From NCBI RefSeq assembly GCF_003121625.1, contig NZ_QDDJ01000003.1, forward strand, positions 186,001-250,000: a stretch of 64,000 bases of DNA. Reading direction: 5' to 3'. Under the pieces are notes generated by a model. The model was not told the origin of the DNA. It made no database searches and saw only the letters and a list, made by a program, of their open reading frames with translations. Each line of letters starts with the position of its first letter. Position 1 is the first letter of the stretch. Position numbers and translations under genes: made by a program. The stretch is from Ornithinimicrobium cavernae (GTDB lineage Bacteria; Actinomycetota; Actinomycetes; Actinomycetales; Dermatophilaceae). Shown here in pieces: positions 7,645-17,000 of the stretch.

Positions 7645-10050
7645 GTGCGACCCACTCTCGCTGCCTCGCTCGCCCTCGCGCTGACAGCCACCCTCCTCCC
7701 CGGAGCCGCCCTGGCCACCACGGCGCCGCCGTCGCCCGAGGAGGCCCCCGCCCCGGCAACCGCCTCCGACGAGGGGCAGGGCGAGGAGGTCGGTGAGCCG
7801 CTCCCCGACGAGCACCTGCACCCCGTCTACGGCATGGTCACCGGTGACCCGGAGGACGTCGCGCTCTCGGAGCCGACGACGGTCACCGACCTCACCTCGA
7901 TGCCGGCGCCGGACGCGGGCGCCGAGGTCTACCCGATGCCGGAGAGCGGCCACTACACGCTGACGGGAGGCGGGTTCGGCCACCGGATCGGCATGTCGCA
8001 GTACGGCGCGCACGGCGCCGGCACCCAGGGGCTGAGCCACGAGGAGATCCTCGCCTTCTACTACCCGGGCACCGAGCTCGCCACCCGGGACACGGACACG
8101 ATCCGGGTCGGCATCACGATCGACAACGACGGCACCACCAGGGTGGACCACCGGCCCGGCCTGGTCGTCAGCAACGGCCCCGGTGCGACGGCATACCCGC
8201 TGCCGAACTGGGACCAGTGGCGCGTCTCCGCGACAACCGACAACCCCAGCAGCTGTGTCCTGGAGGGCCGCGACGACAGCGGATGGAAGCCCTACCAGCC
8301 CAAGGGGATGCCGACCGGCTGCCCGGTGACCTTCACCTCACCGACCGAGAAGACGGTCGACGTCTATCTCCCCGGGGGCAGCCGCAGGGTCTACCGCGGA
8401 CAGATCACCGCGACCCACGTCGGTGACAAGGATCTGGCGACGGTCAACCGGCTGCCGATGCAGCACTACCTGTGGTCGGTCGTCTCGGCGGAGATGCCGT
8501 CCTCCTTCCACCAGCAGGGGCTGCGGGCCCAGGCCGTCGCCGCGCGCACCTATGCCGAGCGGGACATCGACGGCGACGACGCCTACGACATCTGCGACAG
8601 CACCTACTGCCAGGCCTATCGGGGCCGCGGCGCCCGCAACAGCGACGGCACCATCACCAGCCACGAGCACGCCGAGAACAAGAACGCCGTCAACGCCACC
8701 GTCGGCCAGGTGCTCACCTACGACTTCCCGTGGGGCACCGGCCTGGCGACGACGATGTACTCCTCGTCCACCGGCGGCTACACCATCCCGGCCGGGAAGG
8801 AGCACGGCTACCTGGTCGCCCAGGAGGACCCCTACGACAACACCCCGAGCAACGCCCGGCACCGCTGGACCGCCGAGCTGACGGCCACCGCCCTGCAGTC
8901 GCGCTACAAGATCCACAAGGTGACCCGGGTGCAGGTCCTCAGGCGCGACGGTCTGGGCGCCTGGGGCGGCCGGGTGCTCGATGCCAAGGTCGAGGGCTAC
9001 ACGGCAAGCGGCCACTACACGTATGCCGAGGCCTCCGGGGTCGGCCTGTACCTGGCCCGTCCGTGGCCGTACTGGAGGACCGGCCTGTCCACCGACTACT
9101 TCACCTTCAACGACCCGCAGGTGCCGGCGCCGCCGGAGCCGGGCCCGGGTGAGGTGAGCCGGACCTCCGGCGAGAACCGCTACGAGACGGCCGCCGAGGT
9201 CTCGCGGTCCTGGGCGCCTGGTGCCGGCGTGGTCTACCTCGTCAACGGCGAGGACTTCCCCGACGCCCTGACCGCGGCGGCCCGCGCCGGTGTCTACGAC
9301 GCACCCGTGCTGCTCATCAAGCGGGACAGCATCCCGGAGCCGACCCAGGAGGCGCTGACCAGGCTGCGGCCCGGTCGGCTCGTGGTCGTCGGTGGTGAGG
9401 GTGCCGTCAGCGCTGCGACCGAGAAGAAGCTCGACGGCTACACGTCCGGCAGCATCCAGCGGGTGGGGGGCGCCGACCGCTACGAGACGGCGGCCGACCT
9501 TGCCTCCTACTACGGCAGCGGGCAGTCCCGGGTCTTCCTGGCCAGCGGGGAGGACTACCCGGACGCCCTGGCCGCGGCGGCGCTCGCCGGCACCCAGCGC
9601 AGCCCCCTGCTGCTGACCAGGCACGGACGGCTGGACGCCGCGACGATCGCGCAGCTGGACCGGTTGAACCCCCGCGAGATCGTCGTCCTCGGTGGCGGCG
9701 CGGTCGTCTCGCGGGCGGTGGCCGAGCAGGCCGCCGGCTACGCCACCAACGGCTACCGCCGGCTGGCCGGCCCGGACCGCTACCGCACGGCCGAGCAGGT
9801 GGCCCGGCAGTTCCCCCAGGAGATCAGCTCGACCCTGGTCGCCTCGGGGGAGCAGTTTCCCGACGCGCTGGTCGGTGCCGCGCTCGCCGGGCGCAACGGC
9901 GTGCCGGTGGTCCTGGCCAAGCGTGACGCGATCCCGCAGGGCACCGTCGGTGCCCTGTCCTATCTCGGTCCGCACGCCCTCAACGTGCTCGGCGGCGCGA
10001 CCGCCGTGAGCGACGCCACGGTGAACGCACTCAAGAAGTACCTCGACTAG
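7645..10050 (+). CDS. Secreted SpoIID/LytB-domain protein with three cell wall-binding repeats (CWBR2)
   Basis: An 801-residue exported protein. The N-terminus is a signal peptide: hydrophobic core LAASLALALTATLLPGAALA, cleavage near residue 24. A Pro/Glu-rich linker follows. Residues about 103-480 are a SpoIID/LytB domain, a family that includes peptidoglycan lytic transglycosylases and their activators: GGGFGHRIGMSQYGAHG is the entry motif, and QHYLWSVVSAEMPSSF with LRAQAVAARTYA is the core around a candidate catalytic Glu near 283. Residues about 500-801 hold three copies of cell wall-binding repeat 2, each opening like GENRYETAAEVS and containing FPDAL and VVVGGEGAVS blocks. I chose GTG 7645 because a CAGGAG site precedes it and the signal peptide starts there. 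Likely role: wall remodelling on the outer face. Confidence 0.88.
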   Translation: MRPTLAASLALALTATLLPGAALATTAPPSPEEAPAPATASDEGQGEEVGEPLPDEHLHPVYGMVTGDPEDVALSEPTTVTDLTSMPAPDAGAEVYPMPESGHYTLTGGGFGHRIGMSQYGAHGAGTQGLSHEEILAFYYPGTELATRDTDTIRVGITIDNDGTTRVDHRPGLVVSNGPGATAYPLPNWDQWRVSATTDNPSSCVLEGRDDSGWKPYQPKGMPTGCPVTFTSPTEKTVDVYLPGGSRRVYRGQITATHVGDKDLATVNRLPMQHYLWSVVSAEMPSSFHQQGLRAQAVAARTYAERDIDGDDAYDICDSTYCQAYRGRGARNSDGTITSHEHAENKNAVNATVGQVLTYDFPWGTGLATTMYSSSTGGYTIPAGKEHGYLVAQEDPYDNTPSNARHRWTAELTATALQSRYKIHKVTRVQVLRRDGLGAWGGRVLDAKVEGYTASGHYTYAEASGVGLYLARPWPYWRTGLSTDYFTFNDPQVPAPPEPGPGEVSRTSGENRYETAAEVSRSWAPGAGVVYLVNGEDFPDALTAAARAGVYDAPVLLIKRDSIPEPTQEALTRLRPGRLVVVGGEGAVSAATEKKLDGYTSGSIQRVGGADRYETAADLASYYGSGQSRVFLASGEDYPDALAAAALAGTQRSPLLLTRHGRLDAATIAQLDRLNPREIVVLGGGAVVSRAVAEQAAGYATNGYRRLAGPDRYRTAEQVARQFPQEISSTLVASGEQFPDALVGAALAGRNGVPVVLAKRDAIPQGTVGALSYLGPHALNVLGGATAVSDATVNALKKYLD

Positions 10051-10070
10051 TGCCGGAGTAGTGGGACAAT
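10042..10070 (+). promoter_or_regulatory. Possible leaderless promoter of the NCS1 permease
   Basis: GACAAT (10065-10070) ends 6 bases before the ATG at 10077, with CTCGAC 17 bases upstream of it. No Shine-Dalgarno is visible, so a leaderless transcript starting at the ATG is likely. Confidence 0.4.
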
Positions 10071-10076
10071 CCGCCC

Positions 10077-11621
10077 ATGACCGAGACGCACACCGCTGTG
10101 CCCGGAGCACCCACCCGCACCCTGGTGGAGACCAACGGGATCGACATCATCACGGAGGCGGAGCGCACCGCCAAGCCCGCGGACCTGTTCTGGCCGTGGT
10201 TCGCCGCCAACGTGTCGGTCTTCGGCATGAGCTATGCGGCGTTCGTCTACGGCTTCGGCGTGAGCTTCTGGCAGGGCGTGCTGGTCACCGTCGTGGGCGT
10301 GACCTTCTCGTTCCTGCTCTGCGGCATCATCGCGATCGCCGGCAAGCGGGGGTCGGTGCCCACCATGGTGCTGTCCCGCTCGGCCTTCGGGGTGACCGGC
10401 CAGCGGGTCCCCGGCATCTTCTCCTGGCTGATCTCGATCGGCTGGGAGACCTTCCTGGCCATCATGGCCACCCTGGCCACCGCCACCGTGTTCAACGAGC
10501 TGGGCTGGAGCAGCGGCACCACGACCAAGGTGATCGCCTGCGCCGTCATCGCGGCGCTCATCGTCCTCGCCTCGGTCGCCGGCTACCACACGATCATCCG
10601 GCTGCAGTCGGTGCTGACCTGGGTGACCGGCGTCGTCACCATCGGTTACGTCTTCATCACCTTCCGGGACATCGACCTCTCGACCGCGACCGCCCTGCCG
10701 AGCGGCTCGACCCAGGCACTGATCGGTGCCCTGGTCATGGTGATGACCGGGTTCGGCCTGGGCTGGATCAACATCGCCGCCGACTGGTCGCGCTACCAGC
10801 GGCGCGACGCGGCCGGGTCAAAGATCGTCTTCTGGAACACCTTCGGCGGTGCCCTGGCCCCCGTCCTGCTGGTCTGCTACGGGCTGGCGCTGGCCGGCTC
10901 CAACCCCGACCTGATCGACGGCATCGCCAACGACCCGGTGGGCACGCTGGCCACGATCCTGCCGACCTGGTTCCTCATCCCGTTCTGGATCGCGGCCGTG
11001 CTGGCGCTCGTCAGCGGCGCCGTCCTCGGCATCTACTCCTCCGGCCTGACCCTGCTCAGCCTGGGCATCGACATCCCCCGCCCCGCGGCGGCCCTCATCG
11101 ACGGGGTCATCCTGACGCTCGGCACGATCTACGTCGTCTTCTTCGCCGAGTCCTTCCTCGCGCCCTTCCAGAGCTTCCTGATCACCCTCGGCGTGCCGAT
11201 CGCTGCGTGGGCGGGCATCCTGATCGCCGACATCATGCTGCGTCGCAGGAACTACGACGAGGCGGCCCTGTTCGACGGTCGCGGGCGCTACGGCGGCTGG
11301 AACTGGACCTCGATCGGGCTCATGGTCGTGGCGTCCGTCGTCGGCTGGGGCCTGGTTGTCAACAACTTCGCGGACGCCGCCACCTGGAACAACTGGCAGG
11401 GCTACCTGCTCGAGCCCCTCGGGATGGGCACCTTCGTGGACGACCCCGCTGGGGCCTACTGGGACGGCGCCTGGGCCTACGCCAACCTCGGTGTCCTGCT
11501 GGCCCTGCTGATCGGCTTCGCGGGCTACGCGCTGCTGCAGGCAGGTGCGGTCCGTCGCCAGGAGGCGACCGAGGTCGCCCCGGAGGGCCGTCAGGACCTC
11601 ACGCAGGGACCGGTCGCATGA
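10077..11621 (+). CDS. NCS1-family purine/cytosine permease
   Basis: A 514-residue inner-membrane transporter of the nucleobase:cation symporter-1 family with about 12 hydrophobic segments. The N-terminal block ETNGIDIITEAERTAKPADL followed by FWPWFAANVS is the classic cytosine/purine permease opening, and GKRGSVPTMVLSRSAFG is the conserved substrate-site loop after the second helix. Length is normal for the family. The stop overlaps the start of the isochorismatase-like gene (ATGA), so transport and hydrolysis of a nitrogenous compound are probably coupled: uptake of a nucleobase or related amide followed by deamidation or ring-fragment cleavage (inference). The exact substrate cannot be read from the sequence. 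Confidence 0.88.
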   Translation: MTETHTAVPGAPTRTLVETNGIDIITEAERTAKPADLFWPWFAANVSVFGMSYAAFVYGFGVSFWQGVLVTVVGVTFSFLLCGIIAIAGKRGSVPTMVLSRSAFGVTGQRVPGIFSWLISIGWETFLAIMATLATATVFNELGWSSGTTTKVIACAVIAALIVLASVAGYHTIIRLQSVLTWVTGVVTIGYVFITFRDIDLSTATALPSGSTQALIGALVMVMTGFGLGWINIAADWSRYQRRDAAGSKIVFWNTFGGALAPVLLVCYGLALAGSNPDLIDGIANDPVGTLATILPTWFLIPFWIAAVLALVSGAVLGIYSSGLTLLSLGIDIPRPAAALIDGVILTLGTIYVVFFAESFLAPFQSFLITLGVPIAAWAGILIADIMLRRRNYDEAALFDGRGRYGGWNWTSIGLMVVASVVGWGLVVNNFADAATWNNWQGYLLEPLGMGTFVDDPAGAYWDGAWAYANLGVLLALLIGFAGYALLQAGAVRRQEATEVAPEGRQDLTQGPVA

Positions 11622-12298
11622 GTGCCGGCTCCGGCGGGGCCGGGTCGACGACCGGACCGGGTGAGGCCTCGGACGCCTCCAAGGAGCAGGAGGGCCGCCG
11701 CAAGGACGGACCGGCCGACGTCGAGGACTCGGCCGGCACCGACCGCTGGCTGGTCGTCGTCGACCCCCAGGTCATCTTCGCCGACCCCGACTCCACGTGG
11801 GCGGCGCCCCGGTTCGGGGAGATCGTGGAGCCGGTGCGCCGGCTGGGCGCAGCCTTCGGTGACCGGGTGATCGTCACCCGCTGGGTGCCGCCGGTGGAGA
11901 AGCAGGGCTCGTGGGTGCCCTACTTCGAGCAGTTCGCGTTCGCCGACCAGCCCCCTGACCACCACCTGTTCGACCTGGTGCCGCAGGCCGCGGACCTGGC
12001 TACACGGCATACCGTCGCCGAGCCGACCTTCGGCAAGTGGGGAGCCCAGCTGGAGGCCATCACCGGACCCACCCCGCACCTGGTGCTGACCGGGGTGGCG
12101 ACTGACTGCTGTGTCATCTCCACGGCGCTGCCGGCGATCGACGCGGGCGCGCAGGTGACGGTGGTGTCCGACGGGTGCGCCGGGTCCGACGACGACAGCC
12201 ACCAGCGGGCGCTGGACGTCATGGCGCTCTATGCGCCGCAGCTGTTCGTCATGACGAGCCAGGAGTTCCTCGACGAGGTGGAGCCGGAGCAGGAGTAG
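11618..12298 (+). CDS. Isochorismatase-like cysteine hydrolase
   Basis: A 226-residue cytoplasmic hydrolase of the isochorismatase/nicotinamidase superfamily. The first 40 residues are a Gly/Ser/Glu-rich extension unlike the fold, then RWLVVVDPQ carries the catalytic Asp (D49), FGKWG the Lys (K140), and GVATDCCV the nucleophile (C165, the second of two adjacent Cys). Start ATG 11618 overlaps the permease stop, showing translational coupling. The family includes nicotinamidases, N-carbamoylsarcosine amidases and ureidoacrylate-type hydrolases. Given the NCS1 permease partner, an amide derived from nucleobase breakdown is plausible, but nothing in the sequence fixes the substrate. Confidence 0.85.
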   Translation: MSAGSGGAGSTTGPGEASDASKEQEGRRKDGPADVEDSAGTDRWLVVVDPQVIFADPDSTWAAPRFGEIVEPVRRLGAAFGDRVIVTRWVPPVEKQGSWVPYFEQFAFADQPPDHHLFDLVPQAADLATRHTVAEPTFGKWGAQLEAITGPTPHLVLTGVATDCCVISTALPAIDAGAQVTVVSDGCAGSDDDSHQRALDVMALYAPQLFVMTSQEFLDEVEPEQE

Positions 12299-12334
12299 GT
12301 CGCCGCTGTCGGTGCGGGCTGCCAAGGTGGGTCC

Positions 12335-12943
12335 ATGAGCGACTCAGCGCACAAGGACGTCCTGCACCGCTACCTCAAGAGCGCCCGCGAGGCCCTGCTC
12401 TGGAAGCTCGACGGGCTGGATGAGTATGCCGTCCGGCGCCCCATGACGCGGACCGGCACCAACCTGCTCGGCCTGGTCAAGCACGTGGCGAGCGTGACCG
12501 ACGGCTACCTCGGCGCGGTGATGGGGCGACCGTCCGGCATCGAGCTCCCCTGGTTCCCCGAGGACCCGGCCGACGAGGAGCCCAACGCCGACCTGTGGGT
12601 GCCGGCGGACCAGTCGCGCGAGCTCATCATCGACCTGCACCACCGGGTGGCGGCCCACGCCGACGCGACGATCGAGGCCCTCGACCTGGACGCGGTGGGG
12701 CACGTGCCGTGGTGGGGTGACCGCGGCGAGGTGACCCTGCAGCAGATCCTGGTGCACGTCACGACCGAGACCAACCGGCACGCGGGGCACGCCGACATCA
12801 TCCGCGAGCTGATCGACGGCGCGGTGGGCCACCGCCCCGAGGTGGACAACATGTGGGCCGACGACAGCGAGGACTACTGGGTGCGCCACAGCGAGCGGGT
12901 CGAGGCCGCCGCGCGCGCCGCGCAGGAGGCTGCGGGCCGCTGA
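12335..12943 (+). CDS. DinB-family (DUF664) protein
   Basis: A 202-residue four-helix-bundle protein of the DinB/DUF664 group. Conserved histidines suited to a metal triad are visible in LLGLVKHVASV near the N-terminus and in TLQQILVHVTTETNRHAGH in the second half. Members of the wider superfamily are metal-dependent thiol (mycothiol or bacillithiol) transferases or uncharacterised enzymes. An AAGGTGG ribosome site precedes ATG 12335. The gene ends 6 bases from the stop of the opposing regulator gene. Function beyond the fold is not known. Confidence 0.82.
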   Translation: MSDSAHKDVLHRYLKSAREALLWKLDGLDEYAVRRPMTRTGTNLLGLVKHVASVTDGYLGAVMGRPSGIELPWFPEDPADEEPNADLWVPADQSRELIIDLHHRVAAHADATIEALDLDAVGHVPWWGDRGEVTLQQILVHVTTETNRHAGHADIIRELIDGAVGHRPEVDNMWADDSEDYWVRHSERVEAAARAAQEAAGR

Positions 12944-12949
12944 CGGCGC

Positions 12950-13930
12950 TCAGGACACCCAGCCTCGCTTGTGTGCCTGCAGGCCGAGCTGGATGCGCGT
13001 GTGGACGGCGCACGCCTCCATCAGCGTCGCCACCCGTCGCTGAACGGTGCGCACCGACAGGCCCAGCTGGCTCCCGACGGCCTGGTCCGTGAGGCCGGAG
13101 AGCAGCAGCGTCAGCACGCGCAGGTCCGTCTCGTCGAGCCCGTCCCGGGCGGCCGGCCCGGTCGGTGTGGTGCCGAGGGGGCGCCCGGTGGCCCAGGCGT
13201 GACCGAAGAGGGCGAGGAGCCCGTCGAGCAGCCCGCTGGGGTGGACCAGCAGCGCCCCGACCGGGCCCCGGCCCTCCTCCTCGGCGGGTGCCAGGGGGAC
13301 CAGCGCGAGCTCGCGGTCCACCAGGATCATGCGCAGGGGCAGCTTGTCGGTGACGCGGACCTGCTCCCCCCGGGACATGGCCTCCTCGGCGTTGCGGTAG
13401 ACGCCCGGCTGCTCGAGGGCCGCCCGCTCCATCACGACCCGGAAGGACACCCCGCGCTCGGCGGCCCGGTCCTCCTCCGTGTTCTGCTCGGCGGAGACCA
13501 CGGCCACGCCCGTCCGGATGAGCGCCAGCACCTCTGAGCGCGCGGACCGCTGCAGCTGGGCGAAGCGCTGCGCCACCGCCTCGCCGCCGGTGACGACGTC
13601 GATGACGTCGGTCACGGTGCGCCGGGCGGCGGCGCCGCGGTACTGCTCGGTCAGGGCCTCCAGCTCCGAGCGCGCCCGGTTGATGTCCTCCTGCCGCTCG
13701 CGGACCAGGGAGCCCAGCGCGACCATCGGCGGGGAGGCGACGAACTCGCCGCTGCCGGCCGTGGAACGGGCCACCAGACCCTTCTCGCTGAGGGCGGCCA
13801 GGGCGGGGCCCAGCACGCCCACCTCGATGTCGAGCTGCGTCGCCAGCTCGGCCGGGCTGGCCGAGGGGACGGCGACCAGCTTCCGGTAGGCGGCCTCTTC
13901 GACCGGATCGAGTCCCAACACGTCGAGCAT
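12950..13930 (-). CDS. TrmB/LuxR-type helix-turn-helix transcriptional regulator
   Basis: A 326-residue regulator. The N-terminal 75 residues resemble a TrmB-like winged helix (MLDVLGLDPVEEAAYRKLVA, then SPAELATQLDIEVGVLGPAL). A middle region (about 90-250) looks like a PLD-like sensor domain of the TrmB type. The C-terminus (about 265-320) is a LuxR-class HTH: GLDETDLRVLTLLLSGLTDQ then LGLSVRTVQRRVATLM. It is divergent from the giant subtilase gene across 142 bases containing a clear inverted repeat. TrmB-LuxR regulators beside secreted subtilases recur in actinobacteria, so control of the protease and of itself is the likely role. The effector is unknown. Confidence 0.82.
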   Translation of the reverse strand: MLDVLGLDPVEEAAYRKLVAVPSASPAELATQLDIEVGVLGPALAALSEKGLVARSTAGSGEFVASPPMVALGSLVRERQEDINRARSELEALTEQYRGAAARRTVTDVIDVVTGGEAVAQRFAQLQRSARSEVLALIRTGVAVVSAEQNTEEDRAAERGVSFRVVMERAALEQPGVYRNAEEAMSRGEQVRVTDKLPLRMILVDRELALVPLAPAEEEGRGPVGALLVHPSGLLDGLLALFGHAWATGRPLGTTPTGPAARDGLDETDLRVLTLLLSGLTDQAVGSQLGLSVRTVQRRVATLMEACAVHTRIQLGLQAHKRGWVS

Positions 13931-13963
13931 CTTGTCCTCGTTCCGTCATGGGTAGGGCTCAAG

Positions 13964-14015
13964 CCTACGGCGGTTTCATGCCACGGCATATACCCGTCAT
14001 TGCGAACGCCGTAGG
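13964..14015. promoter_or_regulatory. Inverted-repeat operator between regulator and subtilase
   Basis: CCTACGGCG (13964-13972) is exactly reverse-complementary to CGCCGTAGG (14007-14015), 34 bases apart. A second palindrome, ATGCC-AC-GGCAT, sits between them at 13978-13989. The right arm falls in the spacer between the predicted -35 and -10 of the subtilase gene, a position suited to repression. Two sites on a shared intergenic region suggest DNA looping or tetramer binding by the neighbouring regulator (inference). Confidence 0.55.
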
Positions 14016-14028
14016 TCGGTGTCAGATT
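14000..14028 (+). promoter_or_regulatory. Predicted promoter of the subtilase gene
   Basis: TTGCGA (14000-14005) and CAGATT (14023-14028) are 17 bases apart. The leader would be about 38 bases and contains GAGGAC upstream of ATG 14073. The right arm of the inverted repeat overlaps the spacer. Confidence 0.45.
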
Positions 14029-14072
14029 TATGACGTTACCGCCCCTTCCTGCACCAGAGCGAGGACCTCCCC

Positions 14073-17000
14073 ATGACTCACCGACCACGTGCGAGGACGG
14101 CCCTGTCCGGCGTCGTCACCGCAGCGCTCCTGGCGACGGCGACAGCCGGCGCCTCGTGGGCGGCACCCGACGACGGGCAGCTGCCTCCGTCCGACACGGC
14201 GCTCCAACCCGTCCGGCCGTCCGGTGGGCTGCCCGGCAGCGACACCGTGCACCGGCTCACCCTGATCACCGGCGACGTCGTCACGGTCACCGACCTCGGC
14301 GACGGCACCTCGACCGTGGACGTCGAGACCGCCGACGGGACGGGTGGCGGCTTCCAGACGATGACCGTCGACGGGCAGCTCCACGTGGTCCCCGACGCGG
14401 CCCGGTCGTTCCTGGCCGCGGGCAGCCTGGACGAGGACCTGTTCAACGTGAGCCGGCTCATCGAGCAGGGCATCGGTGAGGACGGATCCGGCACCACGCC
14501 GGTCATCGTGCAGTTCCGTGAGGGCGCGTCCGCCGCGTCCGCACGCACCTCCCTGGGCACCCCCACCGCACAGCTGGAGAGCCTGAACGCCGTGGCGCTG
14601 CAGGCGCAGCCCGACGCCGCCAACGAGCTGTGGCGGTCCCTCACCGCAGGTCGCACCGACGGCAGGCTGGCCGCAGGGATCCGTGCGGTCCACCTGGACG
14701 GACTCGTCGAGGTCTCGCTGGCTGACAGCGTGCCCCAGATCGGCGCACCGGAGGCCTGGGACCGTGGCGTGGACGGCACCGGCGTCACCGTGGCCGTCCT
14801 GGACACCGGTGTCGACCTGAGCCACCCGGACCTGGCCGACGTCGTGGTCGACTCCGCGAGCTTCGTGCCCGGTGAGGACGTCACCGACGTGCACGGCCAC
14901 GGCACCCACGTGGCCTCCACCGTGGCGGGCTCTGGAGCCGCGTCCGACGGCGCACAGACCGGTGTGGCTCCCGGTGCGGACGTCGTGGTCGGCAAGGTGC
15001 TCGGCAACGACGGCTTCGGGCAGGAGTCCTGGATCATCGACGGGATGGAGTGGGCCGCCGACCACGCCGACGTGGTCAACATGAGCCTCGGCAGCAGCGA
15101 GCCCAGCGACGGCACCGACCCGATGGCGCAGGCGCTGCAGGCGCTCAGCGAGGAGACCGACACCCTCTTCGCAGTGGCCGCGGGCAACCTCGGTCGCGTC
15201 GGCGGGATCGGCTCGCCCGGCGCCGCCGAGGCAGCCCTGACCGTGGGTGCCGTCGACGGTCAGGACCTGCGCGCCTGGTTCACCGACATGGGGCCGCGCG
15301 CCGGTGACGCCCTGGTCAAGCCGGACCTCACCGCCCCGGGCGTGGACGTCGTCGCGGCACGGTCGCAGGACAGTGCCGGCGAGGGCTGGTACACCGCGAT
15401 GGACGGCACGTCGATGGCGACCCCGCACGTGGCCGGGACCGCGGCGCTGCTCCTGCAGCAGCACCCCGACCTGTCCGCCGAGGCGCTCAAGGAGCGGCTG
15501 ATGTCCTCGGCCCTGCCGCTGCAGGGGGAGGGGCCGTTCCAGGTGGGGGCCGGGCGGGTCGACGTCCCGGCGGCGCTGGACGCGACCGTGACCGCCACCG
15601 GTGCGGTGTCCTTCGGCTTCTTCGACTGGCCGCACGAGGGCGACACCCCCGTGGTCCGGGAGATCACCTACAGCAACCACGGCGACACCGAGGTCACCCT
15701 GGCCCTGCGTCTGGAGGGCAGTGACCAGGCCGGAGGAGCGCTCCCGGAGGGGGTGGCGCACCTGTCCGTCACCGAGGTCACCGTGCCCGCCGGTGGGCAG
15801 TCCACCGTCGAGGTGACCCTGGACCCGCAGCGGGTCGCGCTGGCCTCGACCCTCTCCGGCTACGTCATCGCGACGGCCGGCGACACGGATCTCGCCCGCA
15901 CCGGCTGGGGTGTGGTCAAGGAGGAGGAGCGCTATGAGCTGACCCTGCGCGCCACCGACCTGGACGGCTCGGCGGCCCATGCCTACGTCGTGCTGAAGGG
16001 ACGCGAGGACATGTGGCCGTCCCAGGTCGAGGTCCGGGGCGAGACGACCCTGCGACTGCCGGCCGGCACCTATGCCGCCATGAGCTTCATGGACGTCACG
16101 GTCTCGGCCGACGAGCTCGGCGTGGCCATGGTCGGTGACCCGCAGGTCGAGCTGACGCAGGACACCGTTGTGGAGCTCGATGCCCGCCAGACCCACGAGA
16201 TCACCGTGGACGTCCCGGACGACGGGCTCGAGCCCGAGCACCGACGCATGGAGTACAGCATCGGTGGTGGGACCGGTCTGGCGGGTGCCTACGCGGTCCC
16301 CGTCTTCGCCGACCGGCTCTTCGCCGCACCGATGGAGGGGACGACCGACGGTGCCTTCGAGTACCTCACGCGCTGGCGCCTGCGGACACCGTTCGTCTCG
16401 GTGACCGAGGGCGGCGCGCGGTTGGACGTGACCGGGCTCGCGGGAAGCGCGCTGCCGACCGAGGGAGTCACCCTCGACGCGGTGTACGCCGGGACGGGCA
16501 CCGCGGAGGAGCTCGCCGTCGTCGACACCGACGGCAGGGCGGTCGTGGTCACCCGTGACCAGACCCTGGACCTGGTGGCGATCGCTGCTGGGGTCGAGGC
16601 GGCGGGGGCGGGCCTCCTCGTCGTCGTCAACGACGAGCCCGCCGAGTTCGCGGCAGGGGTCGGCTGGGACCCGCAGCTCTCGATCCCGGCGGTCGGCCTG
16701 AGCGGCGTCGAGGGTGAGGGCCTGATCTCGCGGATCGGGGCCGGTGCCGTCGAGCTGACTGTCGGGGGCGGTGCGGACAGCCCGGTCCTCTATGACCTGG
16801 TCGACCCGCACCCCGGTGGGATCCCGGGCGACCTGGCCTACGCCCCCGGGGAGGACGACCTGGCCCGCATCGACGCGGCATACCACGGCAGTGCGCAGCG
16901 TCCCGCCGGTGAGTTCCGCTACGACTTCCGGCCGCACACGCCGTTCGGTGTCGGCTCGCCCCAGCTGATGAACGTCCCGTTCGAGCGGACCGAGTGGGTC

